This document shows, piece after piece, positions 1 through 8,965 of a stretch of 64,000 nucleotides of DNA; the first letter of the stretch is position 1; each line of letters opens with the position of its first letter. The DNA lies in contig NZ_CP027657.1 in NCBI RefSeq assembly GCF_003008615.1, positions 1,612,001 to 1,676,000 on the forward strand. Reading direction: 5' to 3'. Position numbers and translations under genes: made by a program. The notes under the pieces are model-generated. The model did no database searches. It saw only the letters and a list, made by a program, of their open reading frames with translations, and was not told the DNA's origin. This DNA comes from Pseudomonas mendocina. GTDB lineage: Bacteria; Pseudomonadota; Gammaproteobacteria; Pseudomonadales; Pseudomonadaceae.

Positions 1-549
1 TTCAGCCTTGAGCCCGGCCGTGACGAGATCAAGCGCGACAAGACCGAGCAGGTGCGCAGCACCAAACCCGAACCAAAGCCGACGCAGCCCGAGCCGGCCA
101 GGCCCAAGTACGATTTCTACACGCTGCTGCCGGAATCCGAGGTGATCCTGCCGCAAGCGCTGGAAGAAACGCCACCGCCAGCCCCCGAGCAGAAACCGGT
201 CACGCCGGAAGAGGCCGCGAAGATCGACACCGCTCGCGCCGAAGCCGCGCTCAACGGTGAAACGCCGCCGCCCGCGCCACCAGTGACAGTCGCCACCGCA
301 CCGGTCACCACGCAGTTCTTCCTGCAGGCTGGCTCGTTCCGCAAGCGTGACGACGCCGACGGCCTGCGCGCGCAGATTATCCTGCTCGGGCAGAACGTGC
401 GCGTGGAAACCGGCAAGGTGCGCGACGAAACCTGGCACCGCGTATTGGTCGGCCCTTACGCCAGCCGCGAGCAGTTGTCCAGCGCGCAGAAGACCCTGGC
501 CGCCAGCGGCTTCAGCAACCTGCTGTTACAGCAGCGCCAGGTCCGCTGA
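1..549 (+). CDS. SPOR-domain protein, 5'-truncated by window edge
   Basis: The frame is open from the first base, so the start codon lies outside the window; the GTG at 52 is internal. The visible part has a Pro/Glu/Lys/Ala-rich low-complexity linker (about residues 20-100) followed by a C-terminal SPOR repeat beginning around TQFFLQAGSF and ending in LLLQQRQVR. SPOR domains bind denuded peptidoglycan glycan strands at the division septum, and FtsN-like proteins carry such a linker between a membrane anchor and the SPOR domain. The anchor is not visible here. In Pseudomonas a gene of this kind sits directly before hslVU, which fits. Family call firm, exact role inferred. Confidence 0.8.
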   Translation, partial: FSLEPGRDEIKRDKTEQVRSTKPEPKPTQPEPARPKYDFYTLLPESEVILPQALEETPPPAPEQKPVTPEEAAKIDTARAEAALNGETPPPAPPVTVATAPVTTQFFLQAGSFRKRDDADGLRAQIILLGQNVRVETGKVRDETWHRVLVGPYASREQLSSAQKTLAASGFSNLLLQQRQVR

Positions 550-645
550 TCGGCGTTTTCCCCGCCGTCGGTTGAAAAGCCGCGGCGGGCACCCCATCTG
601 AGAGTTCATCCGGGCAATTCGCCCCGCTGCGTGGAGACTCTCCCC

Positions 646-1176
646 TTGACCACCATCGTTTCAGTCCGCCGCCACGGCAAGGTCGTCATGGCCGGTGACG
701 GCCAGGTTTCCCTCGGCAACACCGTGATGAAAGGCAACGCCAAGAAAGTCCGTCGCCTGTACCACGGTCAGGTACTGGCCGGTTTTGCCGGTGCCACCGC
801 CGATGCCTTCACCCTGTTCGAGCGCTTCGAAGGCCAGCTTGAGAAACATCAGGGCCACCTGGTGCGTGCTGCGGTCGAACTGGCCAAGGACTGGCGTACC
901 GATCGCAGCCTGAGCCGCCTGGAAGCCATGCTGGCAGTGGCCAACAAGGACGCCTCGCTGATCATCACCGGCAACGGCGACGTGGTCGAACCCGAAGAAG
1001 GCCTGATCGCCATGGGTTCCGGCGGCAACTTCGCCCAGGCCGCGGCGCGCGCCCTGCTGATGAAGACGGATCTGTCCGCCCTCGAAGTGGCACAAACCGC
1101 ACTGGGCATCGCTGGCGACATCTGCGTGTTCACCAACCACCATCAGACCATCGAGGAACTGGACGCTGCCGAGTAG
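646..1176 (+). CDS. hslV: ATP-dependent protease subunit HslV (ClpQ)
   Basis: Proteolytic core of the HslVU complex, a cytoplasmic two-ring threonine protease for misfolded and regulatory proteins. The mature protein must start with the catalytic threonine, and the sequence after the chosen TTG start is [13 protein letters not shown], giving 176 residues, the family length. A GTG at 631 would add five residues and bury the threonine; GGAG at 633-636 sits nine bases before the TTG and works as its ribosome site. Later family landmarks are [20 protein letters not shown] and [14 protein letters not shown]. hslU follows 75 bases downstream. Confidence 0.96.
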   Translation: MTTIVSVRRHGKVVMAGDGQVSLGNTVMKGNAKKVRRLYHGQVLAGFAGATADAFTLFERFEGQLEKHQGHLVRAAVELAKDWRTDRSLSRLEAMLAVANKDASLIITGNGDVVEPEEGLIAMGSGGNFAQAAARALLMKTDLSALEVAQTALGIAGDICVFTNHHQTIEELDAAE

Positions 1177-1189
1177 CGTCCACTGCCTC

Positions 1190-1222
1190 AGAACCTGTTC
1201 CCGATGCGGCAGAACAGGTTCT
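1190..1222 (+). other. perfect inverted repeat between hslV and hslU
   Basis: AGAACCTGTTC at 1190-1200 and GAACAGGTTCT at 1212-1222 form an 11-bp perfect stem with an 11-base loop. TTACAGTTTT follows, so it may act as a weak attenuator or an mRNA processing/stability hairpin between the two co-transcribed genes. The function is inferred; the pairing is directly visible. Confidence 0.55.
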
Positions 1223-1251
1223 TACAGTTTTCCGATAGCGAGCCAAATTCC

Positions 1252-2592
1252 ATGTCCATGACGCCCCGCGAGATCGTCCACGAACTCAACCGCCATATCA
1301 TCGGCCAGGACGACGCCAAACGCGCCGTCGCCATCGCACTGCGCAACCGCTGGCGGCGCATGCAACTGCCTGCCGACCTGCGCCAGGAAGTGACGCCGAA
1401 GAACATCCTGATGATCGGCCCGACCGGCGTCGGCAAGACCGAGATCGCCCGTCGCCTGGCCAAGCTGGCCAACGCGCCCTTCCTCAAAGTGGAGGCGACC
1501 AAGTTCACCGAGGTCGGCTATGTCGGCCGTGACGTCGAGTCGATCATCCGCGACCTGGCCGATGCTGCGGTGAAGATGCTGCGCGAGCAGGAAATCACCA
1601 AGGTGCGTCATCGCGCCGAAGATGCCGCCGAGGAGCGCATCCTCGACGCCCTGCTGCCGCCAGCCCGCCAGGGCTTTGGCGACGAGCCGGTGCGCAGCGA
1701 GGATTCCAACACCCGCCAACTGTTCCGCAAGCGCCTGCGTGAAGGTCAGCTGGACGACAAGGAAATCGACATCGAAGTCGCCGAGTCGCCCATGGGCGTG
1801 GAAATCATGACCCCGCCGGGCATGGAAGAGATGACCAACCAGCTGCAAAACCTGTTCTCCAGCATGGGCAAGGGCAAGAAGAAATCCCGCAAGCTCAAGG
1901 TCGCCGACGCCCTCAAACTGGTGCGCGACGAAGAAGCCGCACGCCTGGTCAACGAGGAAGAACTCAAGGCCCGCGCCCTGGAAGCGGTCGAGCAGCACGG
2001 CATCGTGTTCATCGATGAGATCGACAAGGTGGCCAAGCGCGGCAATACCGGTGGCGCCGACGTATCCCGCGAGGGCGTGCAGCGCGACCTGCTGCCGCTG
2101 ATCGAGGGTTGCACGGTCAACACCAAGCTGGGCATGGTCAAGACCGACCACATCCTGTTCATCGCATCGGGCGCCTTCCACCTGGCCAAGCCGAGCGACC
2201 TGGTGCCGGAACTGCAAGGCCGCCTGCCGATCCGTGTTGAACTCAAGGCGCTGAGCCCGCAGGATTTCGAGCGCATCCTAACCGAGCCGCACGCTTCGCT
2301 CACCGAGCAGTACAGCGCGCTGCTGCAGACCGAAGGCCTGAACATCGCGTTCACCGAAGATGGCATCAAGCGTCTGGCCGAGATCGCCTGGCAGGTCAAC
2401 GAGAAGACCGAGAACATCGGTGCGCGCCGCCTGCACACCCTGCTCGAACGCCTGCTGGAGGAAGTTTCCTTCAGCGCCGGTGACCTGGCCGGCCAGCAGA
2501 ACGGCGAGCCGATCCGCATCGACGCCGCCTACGTCAACGGCCACCTCGGCGAACTGGCGCAGGACGAAGACCTGTCGCGCTACATCCTGTAG
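1252..2592 (+). CDS. hslU: HslVU ATPase/unfoldase subunit HslU (ClpY)
   Basis: AAA+ unfoldase that recognises and threads substrates into HslV. From the ATG at 1252 the product is 446 residues, close to the normal HslU length, and begins [20 protein letters not shown], the conserved N-terminus. The Walker A motif GPTGVGKT is at residues 56-63, the Walker B VFIDEIDK lies after the variable I-domain (roughly residues 110-240), and the C-terminal sensor-2 region ends in LSRYIL, the tail that docks into HslV. An in-frame upstream codon at 1204 is rejected because it lies in the intergenic hairpin. Confidence 0.96.
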   Translation: MSMTPREIVHELNRHIIGQDDAKRAVAIALRNRWRRMQLPADLRQEVTPKNILMIGPTGVGKTEIARRLAKLANAPFLKVEATKFTEVGYVGRDVESIIRDLADAAVKMLREQEITKVRHRAEDAAEERILDALLPPARQGFGDEPVRSEDSNTRQLFRKRLREGQLDDKEIDIEVAESPMGVEIMTPPGMEEMTNQLQNLFSSMGKGKKKSRKLKVADALKLVRDEEAARLVNEEELKARALEAVEQHGIVFIDEIDKVAKRGNTGGADVSREGVQRDLLPLIEGCTVNTKLGMVKTDHILFIASGAFHLAKPSDLVPELQGRLPIRVELKALSPQDFERILTEPHASLTEQYSALLQTEGLNIAFTEDGIKRLAEIAWQVNEKTENIGARRLHTLLERLLEEVSFSAGDLAGQQNGEPIRIDAAYVNGHLGELAQDEDLSRYIL

Positions 2593-2632
2593 ATCCAGGA
2601 TCACGTTCCTGCCGCTGATGGCCGGCGTCATT

Positions 2633-2698
2633 CTGTAGGAGCGGCTGGGCGGCATTCCGCTTCAGCCGCGAAATTCGCGGATAAATCCGCTCCTACAG
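2633..2698. repeat. REP-like element, TGTAGGAGCGG family
   Basis: CTGTAGGAGCGG at 2633-2644 pairs perfectly with CCGCTCCTACAG at 2687-2698 around a GC-rich interior. It closely resembles the element at 55939-56007, including the interior GGGCGG...CCGCTT core. It lies just after hslU. Confidence 0.75.
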
Positions 2699-2753
2699 GA
2701 CGCTGCAATCACTCAACCGGGCGTAGCGCCTAAAAAGATCATGGAAATCAGCC

Positions 2754-3125
2754 ATGCCCATTCCCAGCGCAATCAAACTGCACAAGGCGTCGAAAACCCT
2801 GGAGCTGCGTTATGGCGAGCAGCGCTATGCGCTCAGCGCCGAGTTCCTGCGCGTGCATTCGCCCTCGGCCGAAGTGCAGGGGCATGGCAAACCGATCCTG
2901 CAGACCGGCAAGCTCAACGTCGGTCTCGAGCGCATCGAACCGGCCGGCAACTACGCACTGAAACTGTGCTTCGACGATGGCCATGACAGCGGCCTGTTCA
3001 CCTGGGAATACCTGTACGAACTGGCCACGCGCCAGGACGCACTGTGGGCCGACTACCTGGCCGAACTCAGCGCCGCCGGAAAATCTCGCGACCCCAGCGA
3101 GTCGGTCGTCCGCCTGATGCTCTGA
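2754..3125 (+). CDS. DUF971 domain protein (gamma-butyrobetaine hydroxylase N-terminal-like)
   Basis: A 123-residue protein consisting of one DUF971 domain, the small fold also found at the N-terminus of gamma-butyrobetaine hydroxylases. Visible features are the opening PSAIKLHKASKTLELRYG, the central FLRVHSPSAEVQGHG, and the IEPAGNYALKLCFDDGHDSG / FTWEYLYEL block typical of the family. The catalytic hydroxylase domain is absent, so it is not a hydroxylase. Some free-standing DUF971 proteins are linked to Fe-S handling, but no function can be assigned here. It stands between hslU and the PHA locus, the usual Pseudomonas position. Confidence 0.85.
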   Translation: MPIPSAIKLHKASKTLELRYGEQRYALSAEFLRVHSPSAEVQGHGKPILQTGKLNVGLERIEPAGNYALKLCFDDGHDSGLFTWEYLYELATRQDALWADYLAELSAAGKSRDPSESVVRLML

Positions 3126-3275
3126 GCGCTGGCAAAAGCCTCGACGCAGAGCGTTCGCGCCCATCACATAGAGTCACGTTAGCGACAGTTAGAGCGCGTT
3201 TTCTAATCTATCGCGGCATACTCGTGCCCCACTGACCAGCTTGCTTAACTTCAAAAACTCGGGTAACCAAGGAAC

Positions 3276-3291
3276 TGGCAGGTTCCCTGCA
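3276..3291 (+). promoter_or_regulatory. sigma-54 (-24/-12) promoter for phaC1
   Basis: TGGCAGGTTCCCTGCA carries the invariant GG (3277-3278) and GC (3289-3290) separated by exactly ten bases, close to the consensus TGGCACG-N4-TTGCA. Transcription would start near 3302, about 120 bases before phaC1. A sigma-54-type element before phaC1 has been proposed for fluorescent pseudomonads, consistent with nitrogen-responsive PHA synthesis. Confidence 0.7.
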
Positions 3292-3421
3292 TTTGGCTGT
3301 GCCAGGTGCAACGAAAGATGCGGACTCGATCCGCCCCCGGTTAACCCGAGCAGTACCAGGCCCTGTGTCGCCGCGCGCCCCCGCAGGCCGGTATTCGTCT
3401 CAGGACAATGGAGCGTCGTAG

Positions 3422-5101
3422 ATGAGTGATAAGAATAACGAAGACCTGAAACGCCAGGCCTCGGAAAACACCCTGGGGCTCAACCCAGTGATTGGCATCC
3501 GCGGCAAGGATCTCCTGACATCTGCCCGCATGGTGCTCACCCAGGCACTCAAGCAACCCTTTCACAGCGCCAAGCACGTCGCCCACTTCGGCCTGGAGCT
3601 GAAGAACGTCATGCTCGGCCAGTCCGCGCTCAAGCCTGAAGACGGTGATCGCCGTTTTGCCGATCCGGCCTGGAGCCAGAATCCGCTGTATCGCCGCTAC
3701 CTGCAGACCTACCTGGCCTGGCGCAAGGAGTTGCATGACTGGATCGAACACAGCTCGCTGTCCGAGCAGGACGCCAGTCGCGGCCACTTCGTGATCAACC
3801 TGATGACCGAAACCATGGCCCCCTCCAACAGCATGGCCAACCCGGCGGCGGTCAAACGCTTCTTCGAAACCGGCGGCAAAAGCCTGCTCGATGGTCTCTC
3901 CCACCTGGCCAAGGACATGGTGCACAACGGCGGCATGCCCAGCCAGGTGAACATGGAAGCCTTCGAGGTCGGCAAGAACCTGGCCACCACCGACGGTGCC
4001 GTGGTGTTTCGCAACGACGTGCTGGAGCTGATCCAGTACAAGCCGATCACCGAGAGCGTGCACGAACGCCCGCTGCTGGTGGTGCCGCCGCAGATCAACA
4101 AGTTCTACGTCTTCGACCTGTCGCCGGAAAAGAGCCTGGCGCGCTTCCTCCTGCGCAGCCAGGTGCAGACCTTCGTGGTCAGTTGGCGCAACCCGACCAA
4201 GGCGCAGCGCGAGTGGGGCCTGTCCACCTACATCGAGGCGCTCAAGGAAGCCATCGACGTGATCTGCGCCATCACCGGCAGCAAGGACGTCAACATGCTC
4301 GGTGCCTGCTCCGGCGGCCTGACCACTGCCTCGCTGCTCGGTCACTATGCAGCGCTTGGCCAGCAGAAGGTCAACGCCCTGACCCTGCTGGTCAGCGTGC
4401 TCGACACCCAGCTCGACACCCAGGTCGCCCTGTTCGCCGACGAAAAGACCCTGGAGGCTGCCAAGCGCCGCTCCTACCAGGCCGGCGTGCTGGAAGGCAG
4501 CGACATGGCCAAGGTGTTCGCCTGGATGCGCCCCAACGACCTGATCTGGAACTACTGGGTCAACAACTACCTGCTCGGCAACGAGCCACCAGTGTTCGAC
4601 ATTCTCTACTGGAACAACGACACCACACGTCTGCCGGCTGCGCTGCACGGCGAGTTCATCGAGATGTTTCAGACCAACCCGCTGACCCGTCCGGGCGCGC
4701 TGGAAGTCTGCGGCACGCCGATTGACCTCAAGCAGGTCACCTGTGACTTCTTCGTCGTCGCCGGCACCACCGACCACATCACGCCGTGGGACTCCTGCTA
4801 CAAGTCGGCCCACCTGTTCGGCGGCAAATGCGAGTTCGTGCTGTCCAACAGCGGCCATATCCAAAGCATCCTCAACCCGCCGGGCAACCCCAAGGCGCGC
4901 TACATGACCAACAGCGAGATGCCACTGGATCCGAAGGCCTGGCAGGAAAGCTCGACCAAGCATGCCGACTCCTGGTGGCTGCACTGGCAGACCTGGCTGG
5001 CCGAGCGTTCGGGTAAAACCAAGAACGCGTCCACCACACTGGGCAACAAGAAATTCCCGGCCGGCGAAGCCGCCCCAGGCACCTACGTACACGAACGCTG
5101 A
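3422..5101 (+). CDS. phaC1: class II PHA synthase 1
   Basis: Polymerises (R)-3-hydroxyacyl-CoA, mainly C6-C14, into polyhydroxyalkanoate at the granule surface. The 559-residue length is typical of class II synthases. The catalytic triad is complete: Cys296 in the lipase-like box GACSGG, Asp451 in TTDHITPWD and His479 in SNSGHIQS. The N-terminal part (about 1-180) is the variable, granule-associated region and the rest is an alpha/beta-hydrolase fold. GGAG lies about nine bases before the ATG. It opens the phaC1-phaZ-phaC2-phaD cluster and has a sigma-54 promoter upstream. Confidence 0.97.
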   Translation: MSDKNNEDLKRQASENTLGLNPVIGIRGKDLLTSARMVLTQALKQPFHSAKHVAHFGLELKNVMLGQSALKPEDGDRRFADPAWSQNPLYRRYLQTYLAWRKELHDWIEHSSLSEQDASRGHFVINLMTETMAPSNSMANPAAVKRFFETGGKSLLDGLSHLAKDMVHNGGMPSQVNMEAFEVGKNLATTDGAVVFRNDVLELIQYKPITESVHERPLLVVPPQINKFYVFDLSPEKSLARFLLRSQVQTFVVSWRNPTKAQREWGLSTYIEALKEAIDVICAITGSKDVNMLGACSGGLTTASLLGHYAALGQQKVNALTLLVSVLDTQLDTQVALFADEKTLEAAKRRSYQAGVLEGSDMAKVFAWMRPNDLIWNYWVNNYLLGNEPPVFDILYWNNDTTRLPAALHGEFIEMFQTNPLTRPGALEVCGTPIDLKQVTCDFFVVAGTTDHITPWDSCYKSAHLFGGKCEFVLSNSGHIQSILNPPGNPKARYMTNSEMPLDPKAWQESSTKHADSWWLHWQTWLAERSGKTKNASTTLGNKKFPAGEAAPGTYVHER

Positions 5102-5118
5102 TTTCAGCCTAAACCGCA

Positions 5119-5138
5119 GCGGCACCGGGAAGTGCCGC
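5119..5138 (+). terminator. GC-rich hairpin after phaC1
   Basis: GCGGCAC (5119-5125) and GTGCCGC (5132-5138) form a 7-bp stem with a six-base loop in the phaC1-phaZ gap. No run of T follows, so it may be only a partial terminator or an mRNA-stability structure. Confidence 0.4.
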
Positions 5139-5240
5139 ACACCACGGCGGGAAACCGGCGTGGAACCAGGTGACCCCTGGTAACCCTGGAGGCGGCCCGG
5201 ACGGCCCTCTCCAGCGCTCAACTCCATAGGGGCTGCGCCC

Positions 5241-6098
5241 ATGCCGCAACCATTCGTATTCCGCACCATCGATCTCGATGGGCAGACCATCCGCACGGCA
5301 GTGCGGCCGGGCAACAGCCAGTTGGTACCGCTGCTGATCTTCAACGGCATCGGCGCCAACCTGGAACTGGTGATGCCCTTCGTCGCCGCCCTCGACCCGG
5401 AGCTGGAAATCATCGCCTTCGACGTCCCCGGCGTTGGTGGCTCATCGACTCCGGCCACGCCCTACCGGTTTCCCGGCCTGGCCAAACTGGCGGCGCGCAT
5501 GCTGGACTACCTCGACTACGGGCAGGTCAATGCCATCGGCGTGTCCTGGGGCGGTGCCCTGGCCCAGCAGTTCGCGCATGACTATCCCGAGCGCTGCAAG
5601 AAGCTGATCCTCGCCGCCACCTCGGCCGGCGCGGTGATGGTGCCGGGCAAGCCCAAGGTACTCTGGCGCATGGCCAGCCCACGGCGCTACGTGCAACCGT
5701 CCTACGGCGTGCGCATCGCCCCGGACATTTACGGCGGCGCCTTCCGCCGCGATCCCAAGCTGGCCATGGCGCATGCCAGCAAGGTGCGCTCGGGCGGCAA
5801 AATGGGCTACTACTGGCAACTGTTCGCCGGCCTCGGCTGGACCAGCATCCACTGGCTGCACAAGATCCGACAACCGACGCTGGTGATGGCCGGCGACGAC
5901 GACCCACTGATCCCGCTGATCAACATGCGCCTGCTGGCCTGGCGCATTCCCAACGCCGAACTGCACGTGATCGACGATGGCCACCTGTTCCTGGTGACCC
6001 GCGCCGAAGCGGTGGCACCGATCATCATGAAGTTTCTCGAAGAGGAACGGCACCGCGCGGTGATGCACCCGCAGCCAACCCCCGTACGCCAGCACTAG
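5241..6098 (+). CDS. phaZ: intracellular medium-chain-length PHA depolymerase
   Basis: Granule-bound serine hydrolase that releases 3-hydroxyacids from stored PHA, so polymer turns over continuously. The protein has 285 residues in one alpha/beta-hydrolase domain. The nucleophile Ser102 is in GVSWGG, an acidic run GDDD ends at residue 221, and His248 is in DDGHLF, matching the catalytic triad described for the Pseudomonas putida enzyme. It has no signal peptide, as expected for an intracellular enzyme. It lies between the two synthases, with a hairpin before it and a strong terminator after it. Confidence 0.95.
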   Translation: MPQPFVFRTIDLDGQTIRTAVRPGNSQLVPLLIFNGIGANLELVMPFVAALDPELEIIAFDVPGVGGSSTPATPYRFPGLAKLAARMLDYLDYGQVNAIGVSWGGALAQQFAHDYPERCKKLILAATSAGAVMVPGKPKVLWRMASPRRYVQPSYGVRIAPDIYGGAFRRDPKLAMAHASKVRSGGKMGYYWQLFAGLGWTSIHWLHKIRQPTLVMAGDDDPLIPLINMRLLAWRIPNAELHVIDDGHLFLVTRAEAVAPIIMKFLEEERHRAVMHPQPTPVRQH

Positions 6099-6232
6099 CA
6101 AACCGCTCGAAAACGTAGACGACGACTGCATGGATGCAGGAGGTAGAGCGACGCAGGAAGCCAAAGCCGAGGTAGTTTTCTAACGGCTTGTTGACCCGCA
6201 CCAGCTTAGTGCGCAATGTTGGGCATGCTCGA

Positions 6233-6263
6233 CGAAGGGGCCGATAACGGCCCCTTCGATTTT
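6233..6263 (+). terminator. Rho-independent terminator between phaZ and phaC2
   Basis: CGAAGGGGCCG (6233-6243) and CGGCCCCTTCG (6248-6258) make a perfect 11-bp stem with loop ATAA, followed by ATTTT. It should end or reduce phaC1-phaZ transcription, so phaC2 probably has its own promoter. The rest of the 6099-6424 gap holds no gene; no promoter is obvious by eye. Confidence 0.85.
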
Positions 6264-6424
6264 CGACGCGGCGCTCTGGAATGCACTTCCCGCGCGCCTG
6301 GTACAGGGCTTGCTGCACATCGTGCACAAGCACAAGGTGCGCGTCAGGCAGTCCGCGCCATTAAAGTCTCTTGCAGGTCGTGCTCAACGCCCTGCCAGAC
6401 GGTTTGACGATGGAGTGTTACACC

Positions 6425-8107
6425 ATGCGAGACAAGTCGAACCCGGCCTCACTGCCGGCACCTGCCAGTTTCATGAACGCCCAAAGCGCAGTAGTGGGCG
6501 TACGCGGTCGTGATCTGTTGTCCACCATGCGCCTGCTGGCCGCCCAGGGGCTGAAGAACCCGGTGCGCAGTGGACGTCACCTGCTGGCCTTCGGCGGCCA
6601 GCTCGGCCGTGTGCTGCTCGGCGACACGCTGCACAAGGTCAATCCGCAGGATGCCCGTTTCGCCGATCCGACCTGGCACCTCAACCCCTTCTATCGCCGC
6701 AGCCTGCAGGCCTATCTGGCGTGGCAGAAACAATTGGCGGCCTGGATCGACGACAGCGGCCTGTCAGCCGATGACCGCGCCCGCGCCCGCTTTCTCGCCG
6801 TGCTGATGAGCGACGCGTTGTCGCCCTCCAACAGCCCGCTCAACCCGCAGGCGCTCAAGGAGCTGTTCAATACCGGTGGCAGCAGCGCCTTCAAGGGCCT
6901 GCGCCATCTGCTCGACGACCTGCTACACAACGATGGCCTGCCCAGCCAAGTCACCAAGCATGCCTTCGAGGTCGGCCGCAACCTGGCCTGCACCCCCGGC
7001 GCGGTGGTGTTTCGCAACGAACTACTGGAACTGATCCAGTACAAGCCGATGAGCGAAAAGCAGTACCTGCGCCCGCTGCTGATCGTGCCGCCGCAGATCA
7101 ACAAGTACTACATATTCGACCTGTCCAACGACAAGAGCTTCGTCCAGTACGCACTGAAGAACGGTCTGCAGACCTTCATGATCAGTTGGCGCAACCCCGA
7201 CCCACGGCATCGCGAATGGGGCCTGTCGAGCTACGTGCAGGCGGTCGAGGAAGCCATCGACGCCTGCCGTGCGATCACCGGCAGCAAGGACGTCAACCTG
7301 CTCGGCGCCTGCGCTGGCGGCCTGACCATCGCGGCCTTGCAAGGTCACCTGCAGGCGCGCCGGCAGTTGCGCAAAGTCGCCAGTTCCACCTACATGGTCA
7401 GCCTGCTCGATAGCCAGATAGACAGCCCGGCGATGCTCTTCGCCGACGAGGAAACCCTGGAGTCGGCCAAGCGCCGCTCCTACCAACAAGGCGTGCTGGA
7501 CGGTCGCGACATGGCCAGGGTGTTCGCCTGGATGCGCCCCAACGACCTGATATGGAACTACTGGGTCAACAACTACCTGCTCGGCAAGCAGCCGCCGGCC
7601 TTCGACATCCTCTACTGGAACAACGACAACACCCGCCTGCCCGCCGCACTGCATGGCGACCTGATCGACTTCTTCAAGCACAACCCGCTCAGCCGCGCTG
7701 GCGGGCTGGAAGTCTGTGGCACGCCGGTGGATCTGGCCAAGGTCAACGTCGACAGTTTCAGCGTGGCCGGCATCAATGATCACATCACGCCCTGGGACGC
7801 GGTCTACCGCTCGACCCTGCTGCTCGGTGGCAACCGCCGCTTCATCCTGTCCAACAGCGGCCATATCCAGAGCATTCTCAACCCACCGGGCAACCCCAAG
7901 GCCAACTACTACGAGAATGCCAAGCTCACCTCTGACCCACGCGCCTGGTACCACGACGCCCAGCACCAGCAGGGCAGCTGGTGGCCGCAGTGGCTGGAGT
8001 GGATTCAGGCGCGCTCCGGCGAGCAACGCGCCACCCTGATGGCCCAGGGCAACCAGAAGTATCCGGCCATGGAGGCGGCGCCCGGCACCTACGTACATAT
8101 CCGCTGA
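6425..8107 (+). CDS. phaC2: class II PHA synthase 2
   Basis: Second medium-chain-length PHA polymerase, 560 residues and clearly a paralogue of PhaC1. The catalytic Cys296 is in GACAGG, with Asp452 in NDHITPWD and His480 in SNSGHIQS. The start at 6425 is preferred because GGAG lies at 6412-6415, about nine bases upstream, and the protein then begins MRDKSNPASLPAPASFM like other PhaC2 enzymes; in-frame codons at 6371 and 6410 lengthen it without support. It is followed at 71 bases by phaD. Confidence 0.96.
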   Translation: MRDKSNPASLPAPASFMNAQSAVVGVRGRDLLSTMRLLAAQGLKNPVRSGRHLLAFGGQLGRVLLGDTLHKVNPQDARFADPTWHLNPFYRRSLQAYLAWQKQLAAWIDDSGLSADDRARARFLAVLMSDALSPSNSPLNPQALKELFNTGGSSAFKGLRHLLDDLLHNDGLPSQVTKHAFEVGRNLACTPGAVVFRNELLELIQYKPMSEKQYLRPLLIVPPQINKYYIFDLSNDKSFVQYALKNGLQTFMISWRNPDPRHREWGLSSYVQAVEEAIDACRAITGSKDVNLLGACAGGLTIAALQGHLQARRQLRKVASSTYMVSLLDSQIDSPAMLFADEETLESAKRRSYQQGVLDGRDMARVFAWMRPNDLIWNYWVNNYLLGKQPPAFDILYWNNDNTRLPAALHGDLIDFFKHNPLSRAGGLEVCGTPVDLAKVNVDSFSVAGINDHITPWDAVYRSTLLLGGNRRFILSNSGHIQSILNPPGNPKANYYENAKLTSDPRAWYHDAQHQQGSWWPQWLEWIQARSGEQRATLMAQGNQKYPAMEAAPGTYVHIR

Positions 8108-8177
8108 AAGCGGTGGCCGATGGCACGTCTGCCGGTTATCGTCAGCCCTTCGCGTCCAGTCGAACAAGAAGCCAAGG

Positions 8178-8792
8178 ATGAAAACCCGCGAGCGCATTCT
8201 GCAAACCGCCCTGCTGCTGTTCAACGAGCAGGGCGAACCCAACGTTTCGACCCTGGAGATAGCAAACGAGCTGGACATCAGCCCGGGCAATCTCTACTAC
8301 CACTTCCATGGCAAGGAACCGCTGGTACTGGAACTGTTCGAACGCTTCCAAAGCGAGATGGCGCCATTGCTCGACCCGCCCGCCGAAGCCCAGCTCGACG
8401 TCGAAGACTACTGGCTGTTCCTGCACCTGATCGTCGAGCGCCTGTCGCAGTACCACTTTCTCTTCCAGGACATGTCAAACCTGGCCGGGCGCCTGCCGAA
8501 ACTGGCGCGTGGCATTCGCCACTGGCTGAACGCACTCAAACGTACCCTGGCTGCCTTGCTCGCCCGCCTGATGGCCGATGGGCAGTTGGGCAGTGACACG
8601 CAGTCACTCGGTCAACTGGTCGAACAGATCACCCTGACCCTGCTGTTCTCCCTCGACTACCAACGCATTCTTGGCCAGGAGGGTGAAGTACGCCTGGTGG
8701 TGTACCAGATCATGATGCTGGTCGCGCCCCATCTGAATCAGCCGTCACGCGGCACCGTCGAGCATCTGGCGCAGCGCTATCTGGAAGCCTGA
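8178..8792 (+). CDS. phaD: TetR-family PHA regulator PhaD
   Basis: A 204-residue TetR protein. The N-terminal helix-turn-helix region reads RILQTALLLFNEQG ... STLEIANELDISPGNLYYHF, and the rest is an all-helical ligand-binding domain. In P. putida PhaD activates the phaC1 and phaI promoters in response to a fatty-acid-derived signal. Its place at the end of phaC1ZC2D, facing the phaIF operon, supports that assignment. AAGG lies just before the ATG at 8178. I see no obvious PhaD operator by eye in the phaI upstream region. Confidence 0.93.
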   Translation: MKTRERILQTALLLFNEQGEPNVSTLEIANELDISPGNLYYHFHGKEPLVLELFERFQSEMAPLLDPPAEAQLDVEDYWLFLHLIVERLSQYHFLFQDMSNLAGRLPKLARGIRHWLNALKRTLAALLARLMADGQLGSDTQSLGQLVEQITLTLLFSLDYQRILGQEGEVRLVVYQIMMLVAPHLNQPSRGTVEHLAQRYLEA

Positions 8793-8926
8793 TGCGCAGC
8801 CGTGCGCACGGAATGTAGTCCGGGTGCAACCTGCCAGAGCGCAAATGGCGGGGTACACCCGCCCTACAAAGCTGAGACGCATGCACGGTTGATGCGCATG
8901 GCGCTCCCTGCGACCTGAAACGCAAA

Positions 8927-8947
8927 CGCCCGGCACTAGGCCGGGCG
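8927..8947 (-). terminator. terminator of the phaI-phaF operon
   Basis: CGCCCGGC (8927-8934), loop ACTAG, GCCGGGCG (8940-8947). Read on the minus strand it is followed by TTTGCGTTTC, so it best serves phaF, which ends 19 bases before it; it also separates phaF from convergent phaD. Confidence 0.75.
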
Positions 8948-8965
8948 CTTGTGATCCCGAGAAAC

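Noticed and set aside
3341..5458. 705-codon minus-strand frame opposite phaC1
   Set aside because: Shadow of a GC-rich gene; phaC1 has a full catalytic triad and family length, while the shadow has no domain.
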